Assembly (NCBI GenBank): GCA_002257025.1 | Contig: NCHA01000005.1 | Location: 1-64,000 of the forward strand | Direction: 5' to 3' | Length of the DNA stretch: 64,000 nucleotides | Origin: Sphingobacteriales bacterium 16-39-50 | GTDB taxonomy: Bacteria; Bacteroidota; Bacteroidia; Sphingobacteriales; Sphingobacteriaceae | Shown here: piece after piece, positions 27,493 to 35,326 of the stretch | Numbering within the stretch: the stretch's first letter is position 1 | Layout: each line of letters starts with the position of its first letter | Made by a program: the position numbers and the translations under genes | The notes under the pieces: model-generated | What the model saw: only the letters and a program-made list of their open reading frames with translations | What the model was told of the DNA's origin: nothing | Databases searched by the model: none

Positions 27493-28371
27493 CTAATCCT
27501 CGTATCCAAAACTCTTCAAATAATTCTTCCGGTTTCTCCAATCCGGTATAACCTTCACGAACATTTCCAGGAACACTTTTTTCTGGAGGAATTCTTCCAT
27601 ATCCTTACGGGCATAGGTTCCAACTTTCTTAAGCATTTCACCTGCTTTACCGATGATGATATTCTTTTGTGAATCACGTTCTACAATGATCTCAGAGCTG
27701 ATACGGATGATTTTAGGTTCATCTTTAAAAGAGGTGATAATCACTTCAGTACTGTATGGGATCTCCTTATCGTATAATTTGAAAACTTTTTCGCGGATAA
27801 TCTCAGAAACAAAAAAGCGTTCATTCTTATCGGTAAGGGTATCCTTATCATAATAAGCCGGATGCTCAGGCAGATTATCAAGAATGAATTGCATGACTGC
27901 GGGAACATTATGATCGTGAAGTGCCGAAACTGCAAAAATTGCTTTCGGGTTCAATTTTTCCTGCCAATAAACAATCTTTTCCTTAACGAATTCCTCGCTC
28001 GATTTATCGATCTTGTTGATAACCACGGCAATAGGTGAGCTGGTCTTGGCTAATTTTTCAATTACATCAGCTTCATCATATTTTTCATTGATATCGGTGA
28101 CAAATAAGACGATATCTGCGTCGACAAGAGAGCCATTTACGAAACTCATCATGGATTCCTGCATTCCGTACACCGGTTTGATCACTCCGGGGGTGTCCGA
28201 AAAAACGATCTGATACTCAGGCTCGTTCACGATGCCAAGAATCCGGTGCCGCGTAGTTTGTGCCTTAGGAGTAACTATTGACAGTTTTTCTCCTACCAGA
28301 GCATTCATCAGGGTTGATTTCCCAACGTTTGGTTTCCCAATCAGACTAACAAATCCGGCTTTATGAGACAT
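27493..28371 (-). CDS. era: GTPase Era
   Basis: A 292-residue GTPase that binds 16S rRNA and aids 30S maturation. The G domain carries GKPNVGKS at 12-19, DTPGV, NKID and SA motifs (ISALHDHNVPAV); the C-terminal KH domain contains IIVERDSQKNIIIGKAGEMLKKVGTYARKDME, the RNA-binding GxxG loop region. Length and order are standard. Era and Der adjacent is a frequent arrangement in Bacteroidota. The 5' leader holds an inverted repeat at 28395-28433. Confidence 0.96.
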   Translation of the reverse strand: MSHKAGFVSLIGKPNVGKSTLMNALVGEKLSIVTPKAQTTRHRILGIVNEPEYQIVFSDTPGVIKPVYGMQESMMSFVNGSLVDADIVLFVTDINEKYDEADVIEKLAKTSSPIAVVINKIDKSSEEFVKEKIVYWQEKLNPKAIFAVSALHDHNVPAVMQFILDNLPEHPAYYDKDTLTDKNERFFVSEIIREKVFKLYDKEIPYSTEVIITSFKDEPKIIRISSEIIVERDSQKNIIIGKAGEMLKKVGTYARKDMEEFLQKKVFLEMFVKVIPDWRNRKNYLKSFGYED

Positions 28372-28394
28372 GTAAAATTTATTTTAAAATTTAT

Positions 28395-28433
28395 TTGGAC
28401 TGCAAAGAAACGAAATATATCTTTGCAGTCCAA
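28395..28433. promoter_or_regulatory. 14-bp inverted repeat upstream of era
   Basis: TTGGACTGCAAAGA and TCTTTGCAGTCCAA are perfectly complementary, separated by 11 bases (AACGAAATATA), ending 24 bases before the era ATG on the minus strand. It could form a leader hairpin of era mRNA or be a protein-binding site. No T-run follows on either strand, so it is not a classic terminator. Confidence 0.6.
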
Positions 28434-28479
28434 TTTAAAAGCAACACAGAGACGTTCTTTAAGCTTAAAATTGTCACAG

Positions 28480-28552
<73 letters not shown>

Positions 28553-28559
28553 CCGGAAA

Positions 28560-28630
28560 GTATTAAGTTATAAGTAGTAAGTTATAAGTCTTACTTACAA
28601 CTTATAACCTACAACTTACTACTTAATAAT
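28560..28630. repeat. stutter repeat with imperfect dyad between the tRNA genes
   Basis: The spacer is made of AAGTTATAAGTAGTAAGTTA-type words followed by their approximate complement TTACAACTTATAACCTACAA and CTTACTACTTAA. It forms a long imperfect hairpin and codes for nothing. Confidence 0.7.
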
Positions 28631-28702
28631 GGCCCGTTCGTCTAGGGGTGAGGACGCCAGATTTTCATTCTGGAAACAGGGGTTCGATTCCCCTACGGGC
28701 TA
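28631..28702 (+). tRNA. tRNA-Glu(TTC)
   Basis: Cloverleaf visible: acceptor GGCCCGT with ACGGGCT (G-T at 1-72, as in other tRNA-Glu), anticodon stem CCAGA/TCTGG with loop TTTTCAT (anticodon TTC), T arm CAGGGGTTCGATTCCCCTA. The integrase gene lies 250 bases downstream, so the 3' end of this tRNA is the probable integration target. Confidence 0.93.
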
Positions 28703-28726
28703 CAGACATTAATGTCAAAACAAACC

Positions 28727-28759
28727 AAAAGGCTGTAAATCAATGATTTGCAGCCTTTT
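28727..28759 (+). terminator. terminator after the tRNA genes
   Basis: AAAAGGCTGTAAATCA pairs with TGATTTGCAGCCTTTT (one T/G mismatch) in a tight hairpin 25 bases after tRNA-Glu, followed by GTGTTG. The A-run and T-run ends make it work as a bidirectional terminator. Confidence 0.75.
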
Positions 28760-28804
28760 GTGTTGACACCAAAACACCATATTATTCACCAAATCGCATT
28801 AAAG

Positions 28805-28851
28805 CAGTGAGTAATTCAGTGAGTCAACAAAACGGAAAACTTTACTCACTG
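28805..28851. promoter_or_regulatory. cluster of CAGTGAGT words, possible integrase/excisionase sites
   Basis: CAGTGAGT occurs directly at 28805 and 28817 and inverted (ACTCACTG) at 28844. The three copies lie within 47 bases, between tRNA-Glu and the integrase gene. Arm-type binding sites of tyrosine recombinases often look like this, but function is inferred from position. Confidence 0.4.
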
Positions 28852-28952
28852 AAAACCTCATAACTAACTGTATAATAGGATGTTTCATAATAGAACATCT
28901 TGACAGTCTGGTAGCTGCAAGCTTAATTTTGTTCACAATTTAAGCTTGTTTT

Positions 28953-30167
28953 ATGGAAACAAATTACAGCCTGCTCTTCTACCTGAAGAAGCCAAAAAAC
29001 TACACAACGGGCCCGATTCCGATCTATATGAGGATCACTGTTAATGCCCCAGGCAAAGAAGTATCGACCGGTCGCGAATGTGAGCCTCAACGCTGGTGCA
29101 GCAAATCTAATCGAGAGGGTGGAAACAAAGAGAGCACAAAATTATTAAATAGCTATCTGGACGAACTGGATAAGAAAGTCGAAGAAGCGCACACCTTGCT
29201 CATCAAGGAACGAAAGGAGATTACCTCCACAAGCCTTAAAAACAAATTTCTGGGAAAGGAAGAAAAAAAACCCATGCTAATGGAACTGTTTACCCTTCAC
29301 AATAAACAAATGGAAGAGTTGATTGGCAATGAGTACGAAGACAACACGCTAAAGGGCTACAAAACTACGTTAAGGCATTTAACCTCATACTTGATGGCAA
29401 AGTACAAAGTGAGTGATATTTGCATTGATGCACTGGATTATAATTTTATTAAAGACTTCGAGCATCATCTAAAAACATTCTTTAGTCTTGCGCCGGTTTC
29501 TGCAAAAAAGTATATCAAAAACTTTAAAAAAGTTGTCAATAATTACTGCATCAAACCTAAGCTGCTCAAAGAAAATCCATTCTCTGAGTATACAAATAAG
29601 GCGAAAGCAAAGGAAAGAGAATTCCTGCACCAGGTACAGTTAGATCGGATTGTCAACAAAGAGATCAGGGTCGAAAGGATAGATCGCGTGAGAGATATTT
29701 TTGTCTTCTGTTGCTATACGGGTCTGTCTTATGCCGATGTGAAAAAGCTGAAAAGGAGTGAAATTATGACTGGGGTAGATGGGGGTAATTGGGTATTCAC
29801 CAGCAGAAAAAAAACAGAGACTAATTCCAGTATACCTTTATTAAAACCAGCTATCAATATTATCAATAAGTATAAAAAGCATCCTTTGTGTTCCGAACAC
29901 GTTCTCCCGGTTTTGAGCAACCAGAAAATGAATAGCTACCTCAAGGAAATTGCCGATATGTGTGACATAACTCAGAATCTCACTTTTCATCTTTCCAGAC
30001 ATACTTTTGCTACAACCGTAACCTTGAGCAATGGAGTCCCTATTGAAAGTGTAAGCAAAATGCTTGGGCATTTAGACCTGAAAACTACGCAGCACTATGC
30101 AAAGGTGATTAATACTAAGGTCAGCAATGATATGAAAGCTTTGAAGAAGAGGCTTGCTATCGCTTGA
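28953..30167 (+). CDS. tyrosine-type site-specific integrase
   Basis: A 404-residue Bacteroidota-type tyrosine recombinase: N-terminal arm-binding part (about 1-90), SAM-like core-binding domain (about 110-215) and catalytic domain (about 225-385). Visible catalytic residues are K286/K287, H346-x-x-R349, H373 and Y382 (HYAKV). The first catalytic arginine is replaced by Ser259 in CYTGLSYADVK, as in the CTnDOT integrase IntDOT. It inserts mobile elements at short att sites. Its position 250 bases after tRNA-Glu, same strand, marks the left edge of a genomic island. It is followed by its own terminator. Confidence 0.92.
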   Translation: METNYSLLFYLKKPKNYTTGPIPIYMRITVNAPGKEVSTGRECEPQRWCSKSNREGGNKESTKLLNSYLDELDKKVEEAHTLLIKERKEITSTSLKNKFLGKEEKKPMLMELFTLHNKQMEELIGNEYEDNTLKGYKTTLRHLTSYLMAKYKVSDICIDALDYNFIKDFEHHLKTFFSLAPVSAKKYIKNFKKVVNNYCIKPKLLKENPFSEYTNKAKAKEREFLHQVQLDRIVNKEIRVERIDRVRDIFVFCCYTGLSYADVKKLKRSEIMTGVDGGNWVFTSRKKTETNSSIPLLKPAINIINKYKKHPLCSEHVLPVLSNQKMNSYLKEIADMCDITQNLTFHLSRHTFATTVTLSNGVPIESVSKMLGHLDLKTTQHYAKVINTKVSNDMKALKKRLAIA

Positions 30168-30186
30168 TAGTTAATCGTTATGATTT

Positions 30187-30218
30187 AAAGCTTATTGCCG
30201 TTTGGTAATAAGCTTTTT
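30187..30218 (+). terminator. terminator after the integrase
   Basis: AAAGCTTATT / AATAAGCTTT, a 10-bp stem with a 12-base loop, followed by TTGTTTT, 20 bases after the integrase stop. Confidence 0.8.
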
Positions 30219-30312
30219 GTTTTAACGGGCTGAAGAAAACATTACCAACTTTTTCAGATTGGGAAAGCTCAATAAAACAGACCAGGAATTTTGAGCCATA
30301 AAACATACAATT

Positions 30313-30573
30313 ATGGCTCAAATAGAAATCATATCCAAGGAAGATCTACTGCAATTTAAAAATGAATTAATACAGGAAATCAAAGCAATAATACAACCTG
30401 CTCGGGCAGAAACTAAACAATGGCTGAGAAGTACGGATGTAAGAAAAATGCTCAAAATTTCTCCCGGCACTTTGCAAACTCTTAGGATTAACGGAACGCT
30501 CCGTTTTACCAAAGTGGGAAGCATTATGTTTTATAAATACGAGGATATTGTTCGTCTCCTTGATAATAAATAG
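30313..30573 (+). CDS. helix-turn-helix protein, excisionase-like
   Basis: An 86-residue protein with an N-terminal helix (ISKEDLLQFKNELIQEIKAII) and a C-terminal MerR/excisionase-like winged helix (WLRSTDVRKMLKISPGTLQTLRINGTLRFTKVGSIMFYKYEDIVRLL). This is the usual HTH_17 family form found beside Bacteroidota integrases, where it may control excision or expression of the element. It starts 145 bases after the integrase and is followed 5 bases later by the next gene, so the two are co-transcribed. Confidence 0.85.
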   Translation: MAQIEIISKEDLLQFKNELIQEIKAIIQPARAETKQWLRSTDVRKMLKISPGTLQTLRINGTLRFTKVGSIMFYKYEDIVRLLDNK

Positions 30574-30578
30574 CTGTC

Positions 30579-30866
30579 ATGAACAATGTCCATTTATTCC
30601 AATTGGCAGGGTACATACAGAGAATTACATCAGATAACAGGGTGAATACATCGCACACTAGTATTTATATGGCATTGCTTGCCTGTTGGCAAAATCAAAA
30701 GTATCCTGGCCAATTTAAGATCTCGAGGAAGGAAGTGATGAGATTAAGCAAGATCGCAGCGATCAGTACCTACCATAGATGTATGAAGGAAATGATTCAA
30801 TTTGGGTATTTCAAGTATGAACCTGAATATAATAGCTATAAGGGTAGTAAAGTGGCTTTTACTTAA
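30579..30866 (+). CDS. small winged-helix-like island protein
   Basis: A 95-residue protein (MNNVHLFQLAGYIQRITSD..., with ISRKEVMRLSKIAAISTYHRCMKEMIQFGYFKYEP). The centre looks like a winged helix in which a recognition helix picks STYHRCMKEM, as in small replication-initiator or regulatory proteins of Bacteroidota islands. Members are usually annotated as hypothetical or transcriptional regulator. It lies 5 bases after the excisionase-like gene and is the last plus-strand gene of the window; everything after it is on the minus strand. Confidence 0.7.
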   Translation: MNNVHLFQLAGYIQRITSDNRVNTSHTSIYMALLACWQNQKYPGQFKISRKEVMRLSKIAAISTYHRCMKEMIQFGYFKYEPEYNSYKGSKVAFT

Positions 30867-30976
30867 TGAGTCAGTGATTATCCAAGCGGATCCAAAGATC
30901 CCCATACTGTCAGATTGTTGTAAGATTGGCTTTTTTTACAGACCCTAATGCAATCATTAGCTAACTCTTGGCAGAA

Positions 30977-31300
30977 CTATGCCTTAATCGCCTCTTCGAT
31001 TATACTTATTAATTTTTCGATATCGAAGGGCTTTTCAATTACGTCATCCGCGCGCCACTGTTTAAGTACGTCAATTTTAGGATGGGTAGATAAAACGATT
31101 ATAGGTATGAGACTTAACTCTTCGGTCGCTTTTATAGTATTACACATAAACGCGCCTTCCTGAGTGGGTCTGATTACATCCAAAAGTATAGCGTGTGGCT
31201 TTATTTGTTTGAGGGCCTCTAACGGCCCTTTTTCTGATTGAAAAGGGAATACTTGAAACTTTTCCTCTGTAAGAATGTATTTAATTATTTCAGGAAAGAT
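30977..31300 (-). pseudogene. truncated response regulator receiver domain
   Basis: About 107 codons of a CheY-like receiver: IIKYILTEEKFQVFPF, ILLDVIRPTQ with the phospho-acceptor Asp, IPIIVLSTH and VIEKPFDIEKLISIIEEA. The N-terminal strand with the paired acidic residues is missing: the frame begins directly after a stop at IFPEIIKY, with no suitable ATG (TTG at 31183 would start in mid-domain). It abuts the end of the HMA remnant. Without the acidic pocket it cannot bind Mg2+, so it is probably a remnant. Confidence 0.8.
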
Positions 31301-31480
31301 TCATTAACTTTCTCAGCTTCGTAACCAGCCTCATTGACGGCGGCAACTACTTCATTTTCCGAAGCGTCACTAACAACAGTCAATATTTGTTCGGGTGTCC
31401 AGGTCAACTTCCCAGTTATCTTCACCCGGTTTCATTTAGGACAGGTGTAACTTTCGCTAAACAGCCTGTGCACTTGATAT
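31285..31480 (-). pseudogene. frameshifted heavy-metal-associated (HMA) domain
   Basis: The three reading frames join into one HMA protein: KTNIKCTGCLAKVTPVLNET (CxxC metal motif), then GEDNWEVDLDT, then PEQILTVVSDASENEVV and AAVNEAGYEAEK up to a stop at 31285. An extra G in GGG at about 31424 and a missing C near 31390 break the frame. The first part is now the C-terminus of the ORF at 31422-32234. Family members carry copper or other soft metals. Confidence 0.75.
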
Positions 31481-32234
31481 TTGTTTTTTGAATAGATTTT
31501 AGCGCATCCTTTTCAATGCCTGTCAAAGCCCTTATGGCGTCTATAGTTTCCGGTATAACGAGGGCCTGGTTATCTACAAGATAAGCATAGAACAATTCAT
31601 CATCCACTACTTTGAGCATGTCTTCCCACAGTGCTACCTCATACATATCGCCATAAGGGCGGTTTAAGGCCAACATTAACTCCTTCACTGTATTATTTGC
31701 AGATAATCCCTGACTATATTCAATCATTGCAATCCTGGAAGATCTTTTGAATGCATCCAGAACCTCTTCCTTAGACGCTTTTCGTGTAAGTTGCACATTC
31801 CAATAATGCAAATGGCTTAAGGTTTCAGGCACTTTAACTGCAGCTGTTATTACATTAAGAGTGGGGTCAACATATTGCGCATCAGGACCCTGATGACTGG
31901 GTATTACTTTCTCCGGCACCAGTGTATTCATGATTCCGTCCAAATGGCTTTCCCAGGGATCGGTTGCACGACGAAGTAAAGTGCCTCTTACTTTAAGGAG
32001 CAAGCCGGCATTTTTAAGAGCGGTTAGTGTCCTTAAAATGGAAGTGGTGTTACATGACACTACTCTCGTGGAATCGCGGTTAAGTGCAGTCCCGTAGTTG
32101 TTTTCCGCACTAAAGGAGTGCCTGGTAGTTTCATGTTTTTCACCGGGTTTATAATTTAATAGAAGATGAAAAGAATAAGCACCAAATAATATGCTTACGA
32201 ATAACAGGATGATGAGTTGGATTGATTTTTTCAT
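31422..32234 (-). pseudogene. chimeric ORF: membrane leader + GAPDH C-terminal part + HMA start
   Basis: A 270-codon open frame made of three parts. Residues 1-30 (MKKSIQLIILLFVSILFGAY...) are a hydrophobic leader foreign to the rest. Residues 31-245 match residues 111-325 of the type II GAPDH at 50917-51933, from GEKHETT to IDAIRALTGIE, with the catalytic cysteine in VVSCNTTS (C61, C141 in the full copy). The Rossmann NAD-binding domain (GxGxxG) is absent. Residues about 250-270 are the start of an HMA domain (KTNIKCTGC) cut short by a frameshift. It cannot work as GAPDH without NAD binding. Most likely a relic of deletion and illegitimate joining, though it is still open for 813 bases. Confidence 0.75.
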
Positions 32235-32310
32235 TTCATATTTATTAGTGCCTGCTGGAAGGGCTGTGAATCCTCAAGGAGTAACCCAGTCCATATCCGG
32301 CAGGACTTTT

Positions 32311-34110
32311 TTAATTAATAGTTTCCTTTACGCTACCACATTTCAACATTGTGGTACCTAAGTAGGGATTTTTGATGTCTTTTGACAGACTAAGCCAATC
32401 TGCTCCTTTGTTCTCATCTGCCTTCGGGCAATTCAGAACGTAAATTGGTTTTTTGAAAGGCTTGAAAGAATTTGCCAGCCCAATAAAGACATTTGATAAT
32501 TCTTTAAAGGATTTGCGTACCTCCCCGATGTTTTTGAGATGAGGCACATGCTGTATAATTTTTCCGATGTTGCTGCTATGCCCCATCCATACATCGTGTG
32601 ATGCTCCTGTAAACAGGGACATATTTACCTTTGAAATAGCAGTCTGGATATTGGCAGCCGCTTTTTGAGCTTTGGTTAAATCATCTGCTGCTAAAGCATC
32701 TTTCATAGCAAAGTATTCATTAATTAACGGTTGTAAAGCATCTTTTGCCTGTTGGCCCACTGGTACCTTTTTGGTTGGAACAGAAGTTTTCTTCTCCGGT
32801 GATGATCCTCCTCCCATACCAGGCATACCGGCATGGCCGGTCATGGCAGGACCGCCTTCCGGGTTCATCATACTAGGTTTGCCCGCCAGTTGTGCGGCAG
32901 CATCAATACTAAATGTTCCGTTTACGGCTATTTCTTCTCCTTCCTGTAAACCACTTTCAATAAGATAGCCATCGCCCAGTTCCGGCCCTAAAACAACCTC
33001 ACGCATTATAAAACTTATCCCATTTTCGGAGTTTGATTTTATATAAACCACCGAACGCTTGCCAGTCCACATTACCGCGGTTTTAGGTACTACCACTGTA
33101 TTGGTCTTTTTTGCTAATCTGGCTTCTACGATGCCTGAAGCAAACATTTCCGGCTTTAATTTAAGATTGAGATTTGAAACGGCAACCCTAGCCCTGGCTA
33201 CCCTTGTATTTGGATCAATGACTGGATCAAGATAGGATATGGTTCCCTTAAAATTTTCGCCAGGAAAGGATTGGACTGTAAAGGCAATTTGGTCTCCCTT
33301 TTTCACCCATGCCATATCCGACTCATAAATGTCAAAAAGCACCCAAACCCGCGAAAGGTTAGCGACCTGATAAATGGCTTGTCCCTGACCTATATAATCT
33401 CCCGGATTTACCATTTTTTCGGTTACATAGCCAGAAACATCTGCCAAAACAGGAAATTCTTGTTTCTTGTTTCCACTCTTAAGCATCTGGGCTATTTGTT
33501 GGTCTGATAGTTTCCAGTTCTTTAATTTTTCTTGAGCCGATTTAAAAAGCTGAGGTTGAGTTTCTTTGATTTTTTGTGCTTCAAAGAGCTCCTCTTGTGC
33601 GGTTACCAGTTCCGGTGAATAAACGTAAGCAATAATTTGCCCTTTATTAACGTATTCTCCGGTGAAATTAATCATCAATCTTTCTATCCTTCCAGGGATA
33701 TGTGATGACTGAGAGTAGATCAAACGTTCATCAGCTTGAATTTTACCATTTAACCTGACAGATTTTATCGGGATAGTTTTACCCACTATAGCCGTACTCA
33801 CATTAGCTAGTTGCATTGCCATTGGAGACATGCTGATTGCCATAGGATCTCCTTCGTCAGTATCGTTCATAAGCGGTATGAGTTCCATTCCGCAGATGGG
33901 GCAGTTCCCTGGCTCACTTCTTCGGATTTGTGGATGCATAGAACATGTCCAAATGGTACCTTTTGGGTTTTCTGCATTAAGGGTGATACCATGTTGTTGT
34001 TCATTTTTTGTTTGATTACCTGAGCTTCCGAAGAAAAGCCATCCTAACAAAACACCTATGATCAAGGTAGGTACGGCTATGATACTTATGTTTTTCCAAT
34101 TCGTTTTCAT
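32311..34110 (-). CDS. cusB: efflux RND periplasmic adaptor (CusB-like) with HMBD and DUF3347
   Basis: A 599-residue membrane-fusion protein linking the inner-membrane pump to the outer-membrane channel. N-terminal anchor at about 8-27; heavy-metal-binding domain at 53-80 (WTCSMHPQI, GNCPICGMEL: C56, C70, C73); adaptor domains with barrel-sandwich segments (IPGRIERLMINFTGEYVNKGQIIAYVYSPEL, ADVSGYVTEKMVNPGDYIGQG) to about 410; then a DUF3347 domain at about 455-595 ending NPYLGTTMLKCGSVKETI. The HMBD suggests copper or silver. It lies next to tolC-type and cusA-type genes, forming a tripartite pump. The symbol is by analogy. Confidence 0.88.
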   Translation of the reverse strand: MKTNWKNISIIAVPTLIIGVLLGWLFFGSSGNQTKNEQQHGITLNAENPKGTIWTCSMHPQIRRSEPGNCPICGMELIPLMNDTDEGDPMAISMSPMAMQLANVSTAIVGKTIPIKSVRLNGKIQADERLIYSQSSHIPGRIERLMINFTGEYVNKGQIIAYVYSPELVTAQEELFEAQKIKETQPQLFKSAQEKLKNWKLSDQQIAQMLKSGNKKQEFPVLADVSGYVTEKMVNPGDYIGQGQAIYQVANLSRVWVLFDIYESDMAWVKKGDQIAFTVQSFPGENFKGTISYLDPVIDPNTRVARARVAVSNLNLKLKPEMFASGIVEARLAKKTNTVVVPKTAVMWTGKRSVVYIKSNSENGISFIMREVVLGPELGDGYLIESGLQEGEEIAVNGTFSIDAAAQLAGKPSMMNPEGGPAMTGHAGMPGMGGGSSPEKKTSVPTKKVPVGQQAKDALQPLINEYFAMKDALAADDLTKAQKAAANIQTAISKVNMSLFTGASHDVWMGHSSNIGKIIQHVPHLKNIGEVRKSFKELSNVFIGLANSFKPFKKPIYVLNCPKADENKGADWLSLSKDIKNPYLGTTMLKCGSVKETIN

Positions 34111-34111
34111 T

Positions 34112-35326
34112 TTATCTTGATTTTGAAGTAATGTATTCTAATTTAGCCACTGCTATGTGATAGTTTGCCATCGCTGAAGCTTTCATTTTTTCATATTTTA
34201 GTAATTCCTGTTGCATTCGAAGAACCTCTTCAAATTCTTTCCCCGAATTTCCGTATGCGGAAAAAAGCAAACGAAGTGATTGTTGGGCTTCGACTACTTG
34301 CTGGTCATACAACATCATTAGCTCCCGTTGTTGACTAATTTCAAACCAAATCATTTCATAGCCCGACTTTAGCGTATTGACCAATTCTTCTTTCTGAAGA
34401 GAATAGTTTTCCTGCATTAATTGGGCTTCCTTCACAGCTGCTTTGAACTTTGATCTGAAAATTGGGATAGTTAGTGATGCCATAGGCATAAATACCCCTT
34501 TAGCATCATCAGATACAGACATTGCTGAGTTTTGATCCATTATCATATATTGCAGCCCGATTCCTATCTTAGGCAAGCCTTGCTTACGGGCAGCAAGCTC
34601 ACTATATTCGCTAGCCTCCTTCTTTGCATCGATTTCCTTTAAAAGAGGGTGATTGATAAGCAGAGAATCTTTTCTATAACTGACCGGTAAATCATCAATC
34701 CATAAGGAATCTGCAATTATCACCTTTTCTTGAACATTTCGGTTTTGAATTTTATTAAAAGCTGCCAGCAATGCATGCTCTTTATTGATCAAAATCTGCA
34801 GATTGGTCCGACTATCCTTTAGCATAATATCCACACGTAAAACATCCACCATACTCCCCACACCGTTTTTAAACTTCACATTGGCAATGTTCTTATAAGA
34901 TTCCAGTATTTCGGCATTATCCTGCTCTACCTTTTTCAATAAATTCAGCTCGTAAAGCGGGTAGTAGGACGCTGCTACCTGATAATATAACTGATTACTG
35001 GCATCAAGAAATGTTTGATATTTTGCATCAGCCATTAAGGTTGCGGCATCTCCCTGTGCTTTAAGGGTACCAAACCAGGGAAACATCTGCATTAAAGACA
35101 GCTCTGCTCTCTGGCCATTCATCGGCGAAAGAAGGTATCCAAAAGATAAAGTAGGATCTGGCAGAGTATTTACCTGAGCTACTTTCTGCAAGGCAATTTC
35201 AAAATCTTTATACTTTGCCTGTAAACCCGGGTTATTGGCTGCTGCTGTTTTAAAGTAATCGTTAAGCGTTTGAGCGTTTAAGCCAAAGCCCGATAACATC
35301 AATATAAATAGAGTTAATTTTTTCAT
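34112..35326 (-). CDS. cusC: TolC-family outer-membrane channel (CusC/CzcC-like)
   Basis: A 404-residue outer-membrane factor. Signal peptide ends near QTLNDYF; long coiled helices (LLKKVEQDNAEILESYKNIANVKFKNGVGSMVDVLRVDIMLKDSRTNL, REAQLMQENYSLQKEELVNTL) and short strands are typical of the TolC/OEP family. It forms the exit duct of the heavy-metal pump. The gene overlaps the end of the cusA-type gene by 4 bases and ends 1 base before the adaptor gene, so the three form one operon. Confidence 0.88.
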   Translation of the reverse strand: MKKLTLFILMLSGFGLNAQTLNDYFKTAAANNPGLQAKYKDFEIALQKVAQVNTLPDPTLSFGYLLSPMNGQRAELSLMQMFPWFGTLKAQGDAATLMADAKYQTFLDASNQLYYQVAASYYPLYELNLLKKVEQDNAEILESYKNIANVKFKNGVGSMVDVLRVDIMLKDSRTNLQILINKEHALLAAFNKIQNRNVQEKVIIADSLWIDDLPVSYRKDSLLINHPLLKEIDAKKEASEYSELAARKQGLPKIGIGLQYMIMDQNSAMSVSDDAKGVFMPMASLTIPIFRSKFKAAVKEAQLMQENYSLQKEELVNTLKSGYEMIWFEISQQRELMMLYDQQVVEAQQSLRLLFSAYGNSGKEFEEVLRMQQELLKYEKMKASAMANYHIAVAKLEYITSKSR

